DNA of 64,000 nucleotides from an uncultured Lachnospiraceae bacterium (GTDB lineage: Bacteria > Bacillota > Clostridia > Lachnospirales > Lachnospiraceae), in assembly GCA_910578115.1 (NCBI GenBank), contig CAJTPO010000007.1, forward strand, positions 20,639 through 84,638. The letters are read 5' to 3'. The notes beneath the pieces are model-generated. The model saw only the letters and a list, made by a program, of their open reading frames with translations. It was not told where the DNA came from and ran no database searches. This document shows, one piece after another, positions 7,520 through 15,200 of this stretch. The translations under genes and the position numbers were made by a program. The first letter of the stretch is position 1. Every line of letters begins with the position of its first letter.

Positions 7520-8289
7520 GGATCGATGCGCTGCTGACGCAGCCAGATCTTCATAACAGTCCGCTGTGGCAGCAGCTTGGCTCCTATGTGGCAGAAGTTG
7601 ACATAGAGACCGTAGATCGAGAGATCTCTCCCTCTGTCGGCGTCTGCCACTGCTTTTCTGGCGACCCTGTCCGGTGCGGTCATGCCGAAAAAGCGGCGGG
7701 TGGCCTTGACGGCTCCGATTTCGGCCCTGTCATAGAGGTCGGTCTTCAGCCAGCCCGGGCAGACTGCGGTGGCACTGATCCCCCGATCCTTTAATTCCAC
7801 GTGCAGCGCCCTTGTGTAGTTGCGCACGAAAGCCTTCGTGGAGCTGTACAGATTCTGATAGGGCAGCGGCTGGAAAGCGGCCTGGGAAGCGATGTTGATG
7901 ATGTGGCTGCCGACCGGCATATAGGGAATGCAGGTTAAACCCATGGCCACCACACCGCCGATATTCAGGTTGATCATGTTCAGAGAGTCCGGCACGCTTA
8001 AGTCTCCGTAGGAGCAGAACTTGGCATAGCCGGCGTTGTTTATGAGGTAGCAGATCTCGACGCCGCTCTGGGCAAGTCTGTGGCCCAGCTCTTCGATCCG
8101 GGAAGGATCCGACAGATCCATGGGGATGGGAATGATCTTCGCTCCCATCTGACGGCGAAGCCGGTCCAGTTTGTCCCGGTGCCTGGCGATGGCCCAGATC
8201 TCGTCGATTTCCCGCTTATCCTTGATGATTCTTACAAATTCTCTGCCAAGCCCTGTGCTGGCTCCGGTTATGACTGCTATCTTTTTCAT
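7495..8289 (-). CDS. Short-chain dehydrogenase/reductase (SDR)
   Basis: A 264-residue classical SDR. The Rossmann motif TGASTGLG (residues 8-15), NNAG near 88-91, the catalytic Ser in NIASQAA near 135, and YSSTK (YxxxK) near 148-152 are all present. An NAD(P)H-dependent oxidoreductase; its substrate is not predictable. I start it at the ATG at 8289, where AGGAAG precedes MKKIAVITG, rather than at an upstream in-frame start, because the extra 61 residues do not belong to the fold. The 3' end overlaps the 3' end of the PurF-like gene by 25 bp, so the two transcripts converge. Confidence 0.9.
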   Translation of the reverse strand: MKKIAVITGASTGLGREFVRIIKDKREIDEIWAIARHRDKLDRLRRQMGAKIIPIPMDLSDPSRIEELGHRLAQSGVEICYLINNAGYAKFCSYGDLSVPDSLNMINLNIGGVVAMGLTCIPYMPVGSHIINIASQAAFQPLPYQNLYSSTKAFVRNYTRALHVELKDRGISATAVCPGWLKTDLYDRAEIGAVKATRRFFGMTAPDRVARKAVADADRGRDLSIYGLYVNFCHIGAKLLPQRTVMKIWLRQQRIDPYSRPSQQ

Positions 8290-8753
8290 ATAAGTTTCTT
8301 CCTGTGTTCTCGTGTGAATATATTTCCCGGAAAGGACTGTGCATTTCATGCAATGTTTTCTGCCGTGTAAGCACAGCAGCATCCTTTGGGATACAACTAT
8401 TTTATTCAGTATATCAAAGGATATGCGAAAATAAAAGTTTCTATTCGCAAAAAGACTGCAAAATGACGACATTCATTACTGCAGCGAACTTTTCATTTGG
8501 ACTTCATTTTGATATAATAAGTAGAATCAGAAGAAAACTGTGATCCAGGCAGAATCTGATTTCCGATTCAGGGTAAAGCAGCACATGTTATTTGATAAAA
8601 AGAGAGGATTCCCCTGTCAATGGAAGGCCTGCCGGACGAATTTGGATGGACAGGTATAGGCAGAGAGGCTTTCAGGGATAATAAACTGACTGCCAGGTGC
8701 AATGACTTGGTACTCCGGGAAAAGATATGGCTGAAAGAAGGAGAGTTTATCAT
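8290..8753. other. Divergent intergenic region
   Basis: 464 bp between the minus-strand SDR and the plus-strand TIM-barrel-like gene. A plausible plus-strand promoter is TTTTCA at 8490-8495, 17 bases, TATAAT at 8513-8518. It leaves a leader of about 230 bases in which I find no riboswitch I recognise. No convincing small gene is seen. Confidence 0.45.
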
Positions 8754-9677
8754 ATGGTGAAAAGAATACTGGATTGTTATGCGTCAGATTTTGCCGGTTT
8801 TTCAAAAGAGGAGCTTTTGGAGTCTGTGCGCAGGAGTGAGGGACGTGTGATGCTCTGTGAGACGATCGGCACGGTACGGCCCATGCTGGGAGATGTGACC
8901 AATGCAGAGTTTGTGGCGGCAATGGGGGCGGATTTCCTGCTTCTGAATATGTTCGATGTCAATGCGCCGAAGATAGAGGGACTGCCGGCAGGAGATCCGG
9001 AGGACACCGTGCGGCTGATCAAGCAGCTGACGGGGCGGCCCGTGGGCATTAATCTGGAACCCACGGATGCGGGGGAGGAGGAGCAGACCGATCCGCTGTG
9101 GCAGATGTCCGCCGGACGGCGTGCCACTTTGGAGAATGCAAGGCGCGCCTGCGATATGGGTGTGGATCTGATCCTGTTGACGGGCAATCCGGGGATGGGT
9201 GTCAGCAATGAGGCCATTGAGGCGACACTTAAGCTGTACCGGGAAGAGCTGGGTGACAGAGTTATTCTGGCAGCAGGCAAGATGCACGCGGCCGGAGTGC
9301 TGACGGAAGCTGCGGAGCAGATCATGACGAAGGAAGAGGTCCGGCGTTTCCGGGAGGTCGGGGCGGATGTGCTGCTTTTTCCCGCACCGGGAACGGTGCC
9401 GGGTATTACGATGGAGTATGTGCGTGAGCTGGTGGGATTTGCACACGGTATGGGGGCGCTGACGATCACGGCTGTCGGTACATCTCAGGAGGGTGCGGAT
9501 ACGGATACCATCCGCCGGATCGCATTGATGTGCAAGATGACCGGTACGGATATTCATCATCTGGGTGACACCGGATATACGGGGATGGCGCTGCCTGAGA
9601 ATATACAGGCGTATTCGGTTGCCATCCGCGGGATCAGGCATACCTATCATCGGATGGCGTCGTCGGTGCGCCGATGA
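8754..9677 (+). CDS. Uncharacterised TIM-barrel-like protein (DUF7916-type)
   Basis: A 307-residue protein beginning MVKRILDCYASDF. It alternates short strands and helices in the way of a TIM barrel: LCETIG, FLLLNMFDVNAP, PVGINLEPT, DLILLTGNPGMGV, VILAAGKMHAAG, VLLFPAPGTVPGI and ALTITAVGTSQEG are spaced as strand ends with Gly-rich loops. I associate the pattern with a conserved Firmicutes family sometimes mislabelled as haloacid dehalogenase or PEP phosphonomutase; no activity is established to my knowledge. AAGGAG lies 10 bases before the ATG at 8754, which is better than the upstream ATG at 8727. The next gene starts 86 bp downstream. Confidence 0.7.
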   Translation: MVKRILDCYASDFAGFSKEELLESVRRSEGRVMLCETIGTVRPMLGDVTNAEFVAAMGADFLLLNMFDVNAPKIEGLPAGDPEDTVRLIKQLTGRPVGINLEPTDAGEEEQTDPLWQMSAGRRATLENARRACDMGVDLILLTGNPGMGVSNEAIEATLKLYREELGDRVILAAGKMHAAGVLTEAAEQIMTKEEVRRFREVGADVLLFPAPGTVPGITMEYVRELVGFAHGMGALTITAVGTSQEGADTDTIRRIALMCKMTGTDIHHLGDTGYTGMALPENIQAYSVAIRGIRHTYHRMASSVRR

Positions 9678-9722
9678 CGGCAGAAGGCGGCAGAAAGCAG
9701 TCTTTGCGCACACATTGTTGAC

Positions 9723-9735
9723 GCCGCGAAGCGGC
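9723..9735 (+). repeat. GCGAAGC mini-hairpin before the REC-synthetase gene
   Basis: GCCGC-GAA-GCGGC, a perfect five-base-pair stem with a GAA loop, 28 bases before the start codon at 9763. Confidence 0.6.
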
Positions 9736-9762
9736 ATTGGGGGAAATTTGGGGAAAACGGAA

Positions 9763-10839
9763 ATGCAAAAGATATTGGTAGTGGACGACGCAGTGGTAAA
9801 CCGCGAACTGCTGCGGGAAATGCTGGAAGACAATTATGTGATCGAGATGGCGGAGAACGGGCAGCAGGCATTGCGTAAGCTGCTGGAGTTTAAGGAGGAA
9901 CTGGCGGCGGTTCTTCTGGATCTGCAGATGCCGGAGATGGACGGCTTTGCGGTGATCGATGCGATGAAGGAGAACGGGTGGCTGGAACAGATCCCGGTGC
10001 TTGTTATCAGTATTGAGAGTACGCCGGAGGTTGAGAACCGGTGTCTGGAGATCGGGGTTTCCGACTTTATTCATAAGCCTTTTGACAGATCCATTGTCAA
10101 GAACCGGGTCAGGAACACCATCGACCTGTTCGCTTATAAGAACAGTCTGGAGCAGCAGGTGGAAGAGCAGCGGGAGACGCTGCGGCAGCAGGACAGGATC
10201 ATTCGCATTCAGGCCGAGAAGCTGAAGGAGGCGGAACCCTTTAACCGCCTGATGATGGAGTACCGGTTTGCCATCATGGAGATCGAGACGAGATTAAAGG
10301 TGCTGAACGAGGAATTCTCACGGGAGTACAAGCGAAACCCTTTTGAGTCCATCAAGAGCAGGCTGAAAACGCCGGAGAGCATCTATGAGAAACTGGAGCG
10401 CAAGGGACATCCGATTACGGTGGATAATATCAGAGAGCATCTGACGGATGTGGCGGGTCTGCGGGTCATCTGTTCTTTTCCGGACGATATTTACCGGCTG
10501 GCGGATCTGGTTATCCGGCAGGATGATATCCTTCTGCTCCGGAAAAAGGACTATATTCAGAATCCGAAGGACAACGGTTACAGGAGTCTGCATCTCATAC
10601 TGAGCGTACCGATTTTCCTTTCTAATGAAAAGAAGTATATGAAGGCGGAGGTTCAGTTCCGCACGATCGCCATGGATTTCTGGGCCAGTCTGGAGCATAA
10701 GCTGAAATATAAGAAAAATGTCAAAAATGCGACACAGATTGTGGCACAGCTCAAAGCCTGTGCTGATTCCATTGAGATGCTGGACTATCAGATGCAGAAT
10801 CTTCGTAACAAGATTGATATGGACGGCAGGTCGATTTAG
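9763..10839 (+). CDS. Response-regulator receiver fused to a RelA/SpoT-type (p)ppGpp synthetase domain
   Basis: A 358-residue two-domain protein. Residues 1-120 are a receiver domain with the acidic pair Asp8-Asp9, phospho-acceptor Asp53 in LLDLQMPEMDG, Ser83 and Lys105 (HKP). A coiled coil spans about 122-180. Residues 190-320 are a RelA/SpoT synthetase domain with the expected motifs: SIKSRLK (196-202), DVAGLRV (229-235), YRSLH (273-277) and EVQFRT (296-301) followed by DFWASLEH (305-312). No hydrolase (HD) domain is present, so it is a small alarmone synthetase type. The build suggests phosphorylation-controlled synthesis of (p)ppGpp or a related alarmone, with the coiled coil as dimer and signal helix. 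No kinase gene is adjacent. The start at 9763 gives a proper receiver N-terminus. Confidence 0.9.
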   Translation: MQKILVVDDAVVNRELLREMLEDNYVIEMAENGQQALRKLLEFKEELAAVLLDLQMPEMDGFAVIDAMKENGWLEQIPVLVISIESTPEVENRCLEIGVSDFIHKPFDRSIVKNRVRNTIDLFAYKNSLEQQVEEQRETLRQQDRIIRIQAEKLKEAEPFNRLMMEYRFAIMEIETRLKVLNEEFSREYKRNPFESIKSRLKTPESIYEKLERKGHPITVDNIREHLTDVAGLRVICSFPDDIYRLADLVIRQDDILLLRKKDYIQNPKDNGYRSLHLILSVPIFLSNEKKYMKAEVQFRTIAMDFWASLEHKLKYKKNVKNATQIVAQLKACADSIEMLDYQMQNLRNKIDMDGRSI

Positions 10840-10877
10840 AAATTGATTAATCCTGCGTTTTGTCATATACTTAACTT

Positions 10878-11864
10878 ATGCAGAAATTAACGGAAGAAAT
10901 CAAATCAGGACAACTGAAACAGGTCTATATCCTGTACGGCGAGGAGGCATATCTGCGCAGCCAGTACAAGGATAAGCTGAAAAAGGCATTGCTCGGCGAC
11001 GGAGACGATATGAACTTTCACTACTTCGAGGGAAAGAATATTTCCCAGGGGGAAGTGATCGATCTGGCTGAGACTATGCCCTTTTTTGCGCAGCGCCGGG
11101 TGATCGTGCTGGAGAACAGCGGGCTTATGGCACGGGGCGGGGAAGAACTGGCGGCTTATCTGGGCGATCCGGCACAGACGGCTTATTTCGTGTTCGTGGA
11201 ACAGTCGGTAGATAAGAGAAGCAGGCTGTACAAGGCGGCCACGGCCAGGGGACGCGCCATCGAGTTTACGGCGCAGGATGAGGCCGTGCTGAAACGATGG
11301 ATCCTGGGATTTTTGAAGAAAGAAAATAAAAATATCACGGAGCGGGATCTGAACTTTTTCCTGGATAAGACGGGCTCCGGCATGGATAATATCCGGGGAG
11401 AGCTGGAGAAACTGTTCTGTTACTGTATGGGGCGGGATGTGATCACGGCGCAGGATATCGAAGCGGTCTGCACCAGACAGGTGAGCAGCCAGATCTTTGA
11501 TATGATCGATGCGGTAGCACAGAAGAAGCAGAAGACGGCGCTGGATCTGTATTATGACCTGCTGACGCTGAAAGAGCCGCCTATGAGGATCCTTTTCCTG
11601 ATCACGAGACAGTTCAATCTTCTACTGCAGGTAAAGGAACTCAAAAACAAAGGCTATGACGCCAATGCCATCGGCGGCAAGGTGGGGCTTGCCGGGTTTA
11701 TCGCCCGCAAATATGTGACGCAGGCCGCCAGATTCAGGGAGGAAGACCTGCGCAGGGCGCTGACGGACTGCGTGGAGACGGAAGAGGCGGTCAAGACCGG
11801 CAGAATGAATGATGTGATGAGCGTGGAGCTGTTGATCGTGAAATACAGCGCTGCGTCGATGTAG
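10878..11864 (+). CDS. holA: DNA polymerase III subunit delta
   Basis: A 328-residue clamp-loader subunit. The N-terminal segment QVYILYGEEAYLR (residues 15-27) and the strand MPFFAQRRVIVLEN near 66-79 are typical of HolA, and the C-terminal helical collar (about 215-328) completes it. HolA opens the beta sliding clamp within the DnaX complex. The usual length is 330-345, so it is full length. There is no clear Shine-Dalgarno before the ATG, only an A/T-rich leader; the start is supported by the family N-terminus. It follows the alarmone synthetase gene by 38 bp. Confidence 0.92.
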   Translation: MQKLTEEIKSGQLKQVYILYGEEAYLRSQYKDKLKKALLGDGDDMNFHYFEGKNISQGEVIDLAETMPFFAQRRVIVLENSGLMARGGEELAAYLGDPAQTAYFVFVEQSVDKRSRLYKAATARGRAIEFTAQDEAVLKRWILGFLKKENKNITERDLNFFLDKTGSGMDNIRGELEKLFCYCMGRDVITAQDIEAVCTRQVSSQIFDMIDAVAQKKQKTALDLYYDLLTLKEPPMRILFLITRQFNLLLQVKELKNKGYDANAIGGKVGLAGFIARKYVTQAARFREEDLRRALTDCVETEEAVKTGRMNDVMSVELLIVKYSAASM

Positions 11865-11913
11865 GGTACAGCAGTAGAGAAAAGGTAAGGTAAAGTAAAG
11901 AGGAGGCACAGGG

Positions 11914-12720
11914 ATGACGGTTCAGTTTTTATTCCCGGAAGGGAAAAGGCAGGCATTGACGTTCAGTTACGACGACGCACAGATTCATGACAGGCGTCTG
12001 GTCGATATTTTTAATCAGACAGGGATGAAGGCGACCTTTCATCTCAACAGCGCGACGCTGGGACAGCCGGGGTATATCACCCGTGAGGAGGTAAAGGCAC
12101 TCTACGAGGGTCATGAAGTGGCCTGTCACGGTGTGACGCATCCCTATTTTAACCAGCTGTCGGTGACACAGATGATGAGAGAGGTGTATGAGGACAGGCG
12201 GGAGCTGGAGCGATGCAGCGGCGGTATCGTGCAGGGAATGTCGTATCCGTTCGGGGAGTACAATGAGGAGCTGATCCGGACGGCGAAGGATGCGGGGATC
12301 GTGTACAGCCGGACGGTTGAGGGCACGATGAATTTTAATCTGCCGTCAGATTTCATGCGCTGGCATCCGACCTGCCATCATGGCGGTGTGACGGAAGCGC
12401 TGCTGGATGAATTCCTGAACCCGCCGATGTACAGGAGCCTGTCGCTGTTGTATATCTGGGGGCACAGCTATGAGTTTGCACAGGATGACAGCTGGAGCCA
12501 TATAAACGATATCTGCAGCAGGCTGCAGGGCCGGGAAGACGTGTGGTATGCCACGAATATGGAGATCTATGAGTATGTGACGGCAATGCGCTCCCTTGTG
12601 ATCTCGGTGGAAGGAGATATTCTGTATAATGCGTCTGCGGTTACGCTGTATGTGCGGGCCGGCGGACAGATACTTGCCCTGGGAGCCGGAGAGCAAAAGA
12701 AGCTGGATGCGGCATTGTAG
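11914..12720 (+). CDS. Polysaccharide deacetylase family protein (NodB domain)
   Basis: A 268-residue protein with the NodB fold over about residues 8-200. The catalytic base motif is FSYDDA (the TFDD-like motif near 17-22), and the metal ligands are in CHGVTHPYF near 71-79, matching the HxxxH motif. It removes N- or O-acetyl groups from glycans; lack of a signal peptide suggests cytoplasmic action or a small-sugar substrate. An AGAGGAGG ribosome-binding site lies upstream. It is 49 bp behind holA, so it may be read from the same message, but the functions are unrelated. Confidence 0.88.
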   Translation: MTVQFLFPEGKRQALTFSYDDAQIHDRRLVDIFNQTGMKATFHLNSATLGQPGYITREEVKALYEGHEVACHGVTHPYFNQLSVTQMMREVYEDRRELERCSGGIVQGMSYPFGEYNEELIRTAKDAGIVYSRTVEGTMNFNLPSDFMRWHPTCHHGGVTEALLDEFLNPPMYRSLSLLYIWGHSYEFAQDDSWSHINDICSRLQGREDVWYATNMEIYEYVTAMRSLVISVEGDILYNASAVTLYVRAGGQILALGAGEQKKLDAAL

Positions 12721-12758
12721 GCGGGATCAGCAGGTTGTATTATAACGGGTGATATTAT

Positions 12759-12973
12759 GGATTTGTGCCAAAGCGTCACAAATTCGGCTGATCGCAGAGC
12801 AAAATCGGAGTATTCCTTCGGAAAACTCCTGAATTCTGCTCGCGTTTTCAGCGTAAAACGCTTCGGAATGGAGGAAAGGTTGAATAAATTCTCTGATGAG
12901 CAATTTATTCAACTGCGAGTTTGTGCCGGAGCCACAAACTCGAGATCGCAGAGCCAAATTTGAAATTTGGCTC
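12759..12973 (+). repeat. Array of six short hairpins upstream of thrH
   Basis: Six successive inverted repeats fill this non-coding stretch: 12759-12785 (arms ATTTGTG/CACAAAT), 12807-12829 (GGAGTATTCC-TTC-GGAAAACTCC), 12842-12861 (GCGTTTT/AAAACGC), 12879-12913 (12-bp arms GTTGAATAAATT and complement), 12916-12942 (10-bp arms CGAGTTTGTG/CACAAACTCG) and 12951-12973 (GAGCCAAAT/ATTTGGCTC). The third runs into CTTCGGAATGGAGG at 12861-12874. A second copy of that ending at 12995-13008 supplies the thrH ribosome-binding site. Confidence 0.8.
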
Positions 12974-13014
12974 GCGGCCTTCGCAAAAAAACTGCTTCGG
13001 CATGGAGGGAAAAT

Positions 13015-13620
13015 ATGAGTATGAATATTGTATGTCTGGATCTGGAGGGAGTGCTGGTGCCGGAGATTTGGATCGCTTTTGCTGAGGCGAGCGGGATTTT
13101 GGAACTCAGGCGGACGACCAGAGACGAGCCGGATTATGATAAATTGATGCACTGGAGGCTGGGAGTGCTGCGGGAGCATGGCCTGGGCCTGCAGGAGATA
13201 CAGGACACGATCGCGACCATCGATCCGCTGCCGGGTGCGAAGGAATTTCTGGACGAACTTCGCAGTATGACGCAGGTGATCATTATCAGTGATACATTCA
13301 CGCAGTTTGCGGGGCCGCTGATGAAAAAGCTGGGCTGGCCGACGCTTTTCTGTAATTCTCTCGAGGTGGCGCCGGACGGGGAGATCACGGGCTTCCGGAT
13401 GCGGATCGAGAATTCCAAGCTGTCTACGGTGAAAGCGTTACAATCCATTGGCTTTGAGACGATCGCCGCCGGTGACAGTCATAACGATCTGGATATGATC
13501 CGGGCCGGCAGGGCGGGATTTCTGTTCAGGAGTACGGAGCAGATCATCAGGGAGAATCCGCAGCTTCCGGCTTACGAGACGTATGAGGAACTGATGGCGG
13601 CGATCCGGAATGCGTTATAA
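13015..13620 (+). CDS. thrH: Bifunctional phosphoserine phosphatase/homoserine phosphotransferase ThrH
   Basis: A 201-residue HAD-superfamily enzyme. Motif I is CLDLEGVLVPEIW (residues 7-19), the specific signature of ThrH rather than SerB; motif II is IISDTF near 89-94 and motif IV is GDSHND near 153-158. ThrH dephosphorylates phosphoserine and can transfer the phosphate to homoserine, giving O-phosphohomoserine. With hom and lysC at 31-34 kb and no thrB in view, it could provide the homoserine kinase step (inference). The start is the ATG at 13015, with GGAGGG from the repeat element as its ribosome-binding site. Confidence 0.92.
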   Translation: MSMNIVCLDLEGVLVPEIWIAFAEASGILELRRTTRDEPDYDKLMHWRLGVLREHGLGLQEIQDTIATIDPLPGAKEFLDELRSMTQVIIISDTFTQFAGPLMKKLGWPTLFCNSLEVAPDGEITGFRMRIENSKLSTVKALQSIGFETIAAGDSHNDLDMIRAGRAGFLFRSTEQIIRENPQLPAYETYEELMAAIRNAL

Positions 13621-13653
13621 AGGAAAAAGCGTCACGTGAAGGAGACTGATCGG

Positions 13654-13908
13654 GTGAAAATTGAATATGCCAAAAAGGCAGTAAAATATATTGAATCTTT
13701 AGACAAACCTACAAAACAGAGGATTAAAGCCGGTATTATCGGTTTGACAGAAAATCCGCCGAAAGGTGATATTATCAAGAAACTTGTCGTGGCCTGGGAT
13801 CCGGATTATACAAAGGTCACACCGTCAGAAAGAAAAGAACTTGAAGATGCGGAAAGAGATATGATAGAGAATGGAACGGTTTCGCATGAAGCTATTAATT
13901 GGGACTGA
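13654..13908 (+). pseudogene. Chimeric toxin-antitoxin remnant (RelE/ParE N-part joined to antitoxin C-part)
   Basis: An 84-codon frame started by GTG behind AAGGAG. The first 45 residues (VKIEYAKKAVKYIESLDKPT and on to GDIIKKL) match the N-terminal helices of RelE/ParE-type toxins, but the catalytic beta-sheet half is missing. From VVAWDPDYTKVTPSERKELE onward the sequence looks like the acidic C-terminal tail of a short antitoxin ending HEAINWD. An in-frame deletion has probably joined a toxin start to an antitoxin end. It is A-rich compared with its neighbours. It might still be translated, since it is open and has a ribosome-binding site. Confidence 0.6.
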
Positions 13909-15004
13909 AAAAGTGTTCCGGCGTTCCGGACGGTTTTTTAGTCTGGCAGTGATTTTATGGATTATCATGAGTATTACCCTGACAGCCTGTTTTCCCAAGC
14001 GAGGCAGGGCAGAGCCTTATTCTGCATCGTTCTTTGCCATGGATACTTATATGACGTTTACGGTATATGATGACGATGCAAAAGCGGCAAAAGAGGCGCT
14101 GCAGCAGGCACAGGAGGAGATCGAGGCATTGGAGGCGCTGTGGTCGGTCACCGATGAAGACAGTGATATTTATGCGTTAAATCACAGCGGCGGTCAGCCT
14201 GTAACGGTTCGGGACGAGACGGCCGGGCTGCTTTCGTTTGCCGTAAAAATGGCGCAGGAGACTGACGGAGCGTTGGAACCGACGCTGTATCCTGTGCTGA
14301 CGGCGTGGGGATTTACAACGGAAGGAAACCGGATACCTGCGGCGGAAGAGATTGAAAGGCTTTTGGAATGTGTCGGCTATGACCGGGTGAAGGTGGAAGG
14401 AAGCCATGTCACTCTGGAGGATGGCATGATGCTGGATCTGGGTTCCGTCGGCAAAGGGTATGCCGGTGACCGGGCAGAACAGATTCTCATAGAAAGGGGC
14501 ATAAATTCTGCGCTTCTGGATATCGGCGGCAATATTCAGGCCGTGGGCGCCAGGCCGGACGGCAGTGACTGGCGGCTGGGACTGCGCAGTCCTTTCGGGG
14601 AAGGGTTATTCGGGACGCTGCAGATCTCAGATCGTGCGGTGGTCACCTCTGGAAATTACGAGCGTTATTTTATTGGTGAGGACGGTGTCCGCTATGGTCA
14701 TATCATTGATCCGGAGACGGGATATCCCGTGAATAACGGACTTGCTTCCGTTACGATTATTGCCGGGGACGGGAAGCTGTGTGATGCACTCTCCACGTCG
14801 CTTTTTGTCATGGGGCTTTCGGATGCGGTCGCTTATTGGAGGACGCATCAGGAGGAGCAGCCGTTTGACATGATACTGGTCACGGAAGACAGGGAAATTT
14901 ACCTGACGGAAGAAATTAAAGATAAATTTAATTTGCAGAAAGAGTGCGCGGATATGGTCGTTTATCCGGTCACATCGTCTGCTGCAGAAGGGCAAAACCG
15001 GTAA
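13886..15004 (+). CDS. apbE: FAD:protein FMN transferase (ApbE) lipoprotein
   Basis: A 372-residue exported lipoprotein. The signal sequence ends in the lipobox LTAC with Cys35. The ApbE domain follows: AMDTYMTF, the Gly-rich LDLGSVGKGYAGD, LLDIGGNIQAVG, the HIIDPETGYPV segment and the metal-binding DALSTSLFVMG. ApbE covalently attaches FMN to threonines of RNF/NQR subunits and extracellular flavoproteins using FAD. It stands away from any rnf genes here. The start is inside the end of the upstream remnant; the ATG at 13871 is an alternative. Full length. Confidence 0.93.
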   Translation: MKLLIGTEKVFRRSGRFFSLAVILWIIMSITLTACFPKRGRAEPYSASFFAMDTYMTFTVYDDDAKAAKEALQQAQEEIEALEALWSVTDEDSDIYALNHSGGQPVTVRDETAGLLSFAVKMAQETDGALEPTLYPVLTAWGFTTEGNRIPAAEEIERLLECVGYDRVKVEGSHVTLEDGMMLDLGSVGKGYAGDRAEQILIERGINSALLDIGGNIQAVGARPDGSDWRLGLRSPFGEGLFGTLQISDRAVVTSGNYERYFIGEDGVRYGHIIDPETGYPVNNGLASVTIIAGDGKLCDALSTSLFVMGLSDAVAYWRTHQEEQPFDMILVTEDREIYLTEEIKDKFNLQKECADMVVYPVTSSAAEGQNR

Positions 15005-15114
15005 TTACAAATTTCGACCGTGAGATTTATATCTGACAAAAGCTGTGCATATATGCCGAAAACAGTAGAAAAATGAAATTATAGGTAGATTTAATTTAAA
15101 CATAAATAGAAAAA

Positions 15115-15149
15115 TGCAGTCTGTCAGCAATGACAGGACTGCATTTTTT
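15115..15149. terminator. Bidirectional terminator between apbE and nhaC
   Basis: TGCAGTCTGTCA pairs with TGACAGGACTGCA (one bulged G), loop GCAA, followed by six T residues. A run of five A residues precedes the left arm, so it can serve both converging genes. Confidence 0.85.
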
Positions 15150-15200
15150 CTTGTCTTTTTTGTTTGCTACAATAAAATATATGTCGTTATATAACTCGCG

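Noticed and set aside
8802..9833. Minus-strand frame of 343 codons
   Set aside because: Shadow of the TIM-barrel-like gene, with His/Arg-rich composition and no ribosome-binding site.
12757..12963. Open frame of 68 codons upstream of thrH
   Set aside because: It reads straight through five hairpins, has no ribosome-binding site and its peptide is only the translation of the repeats.
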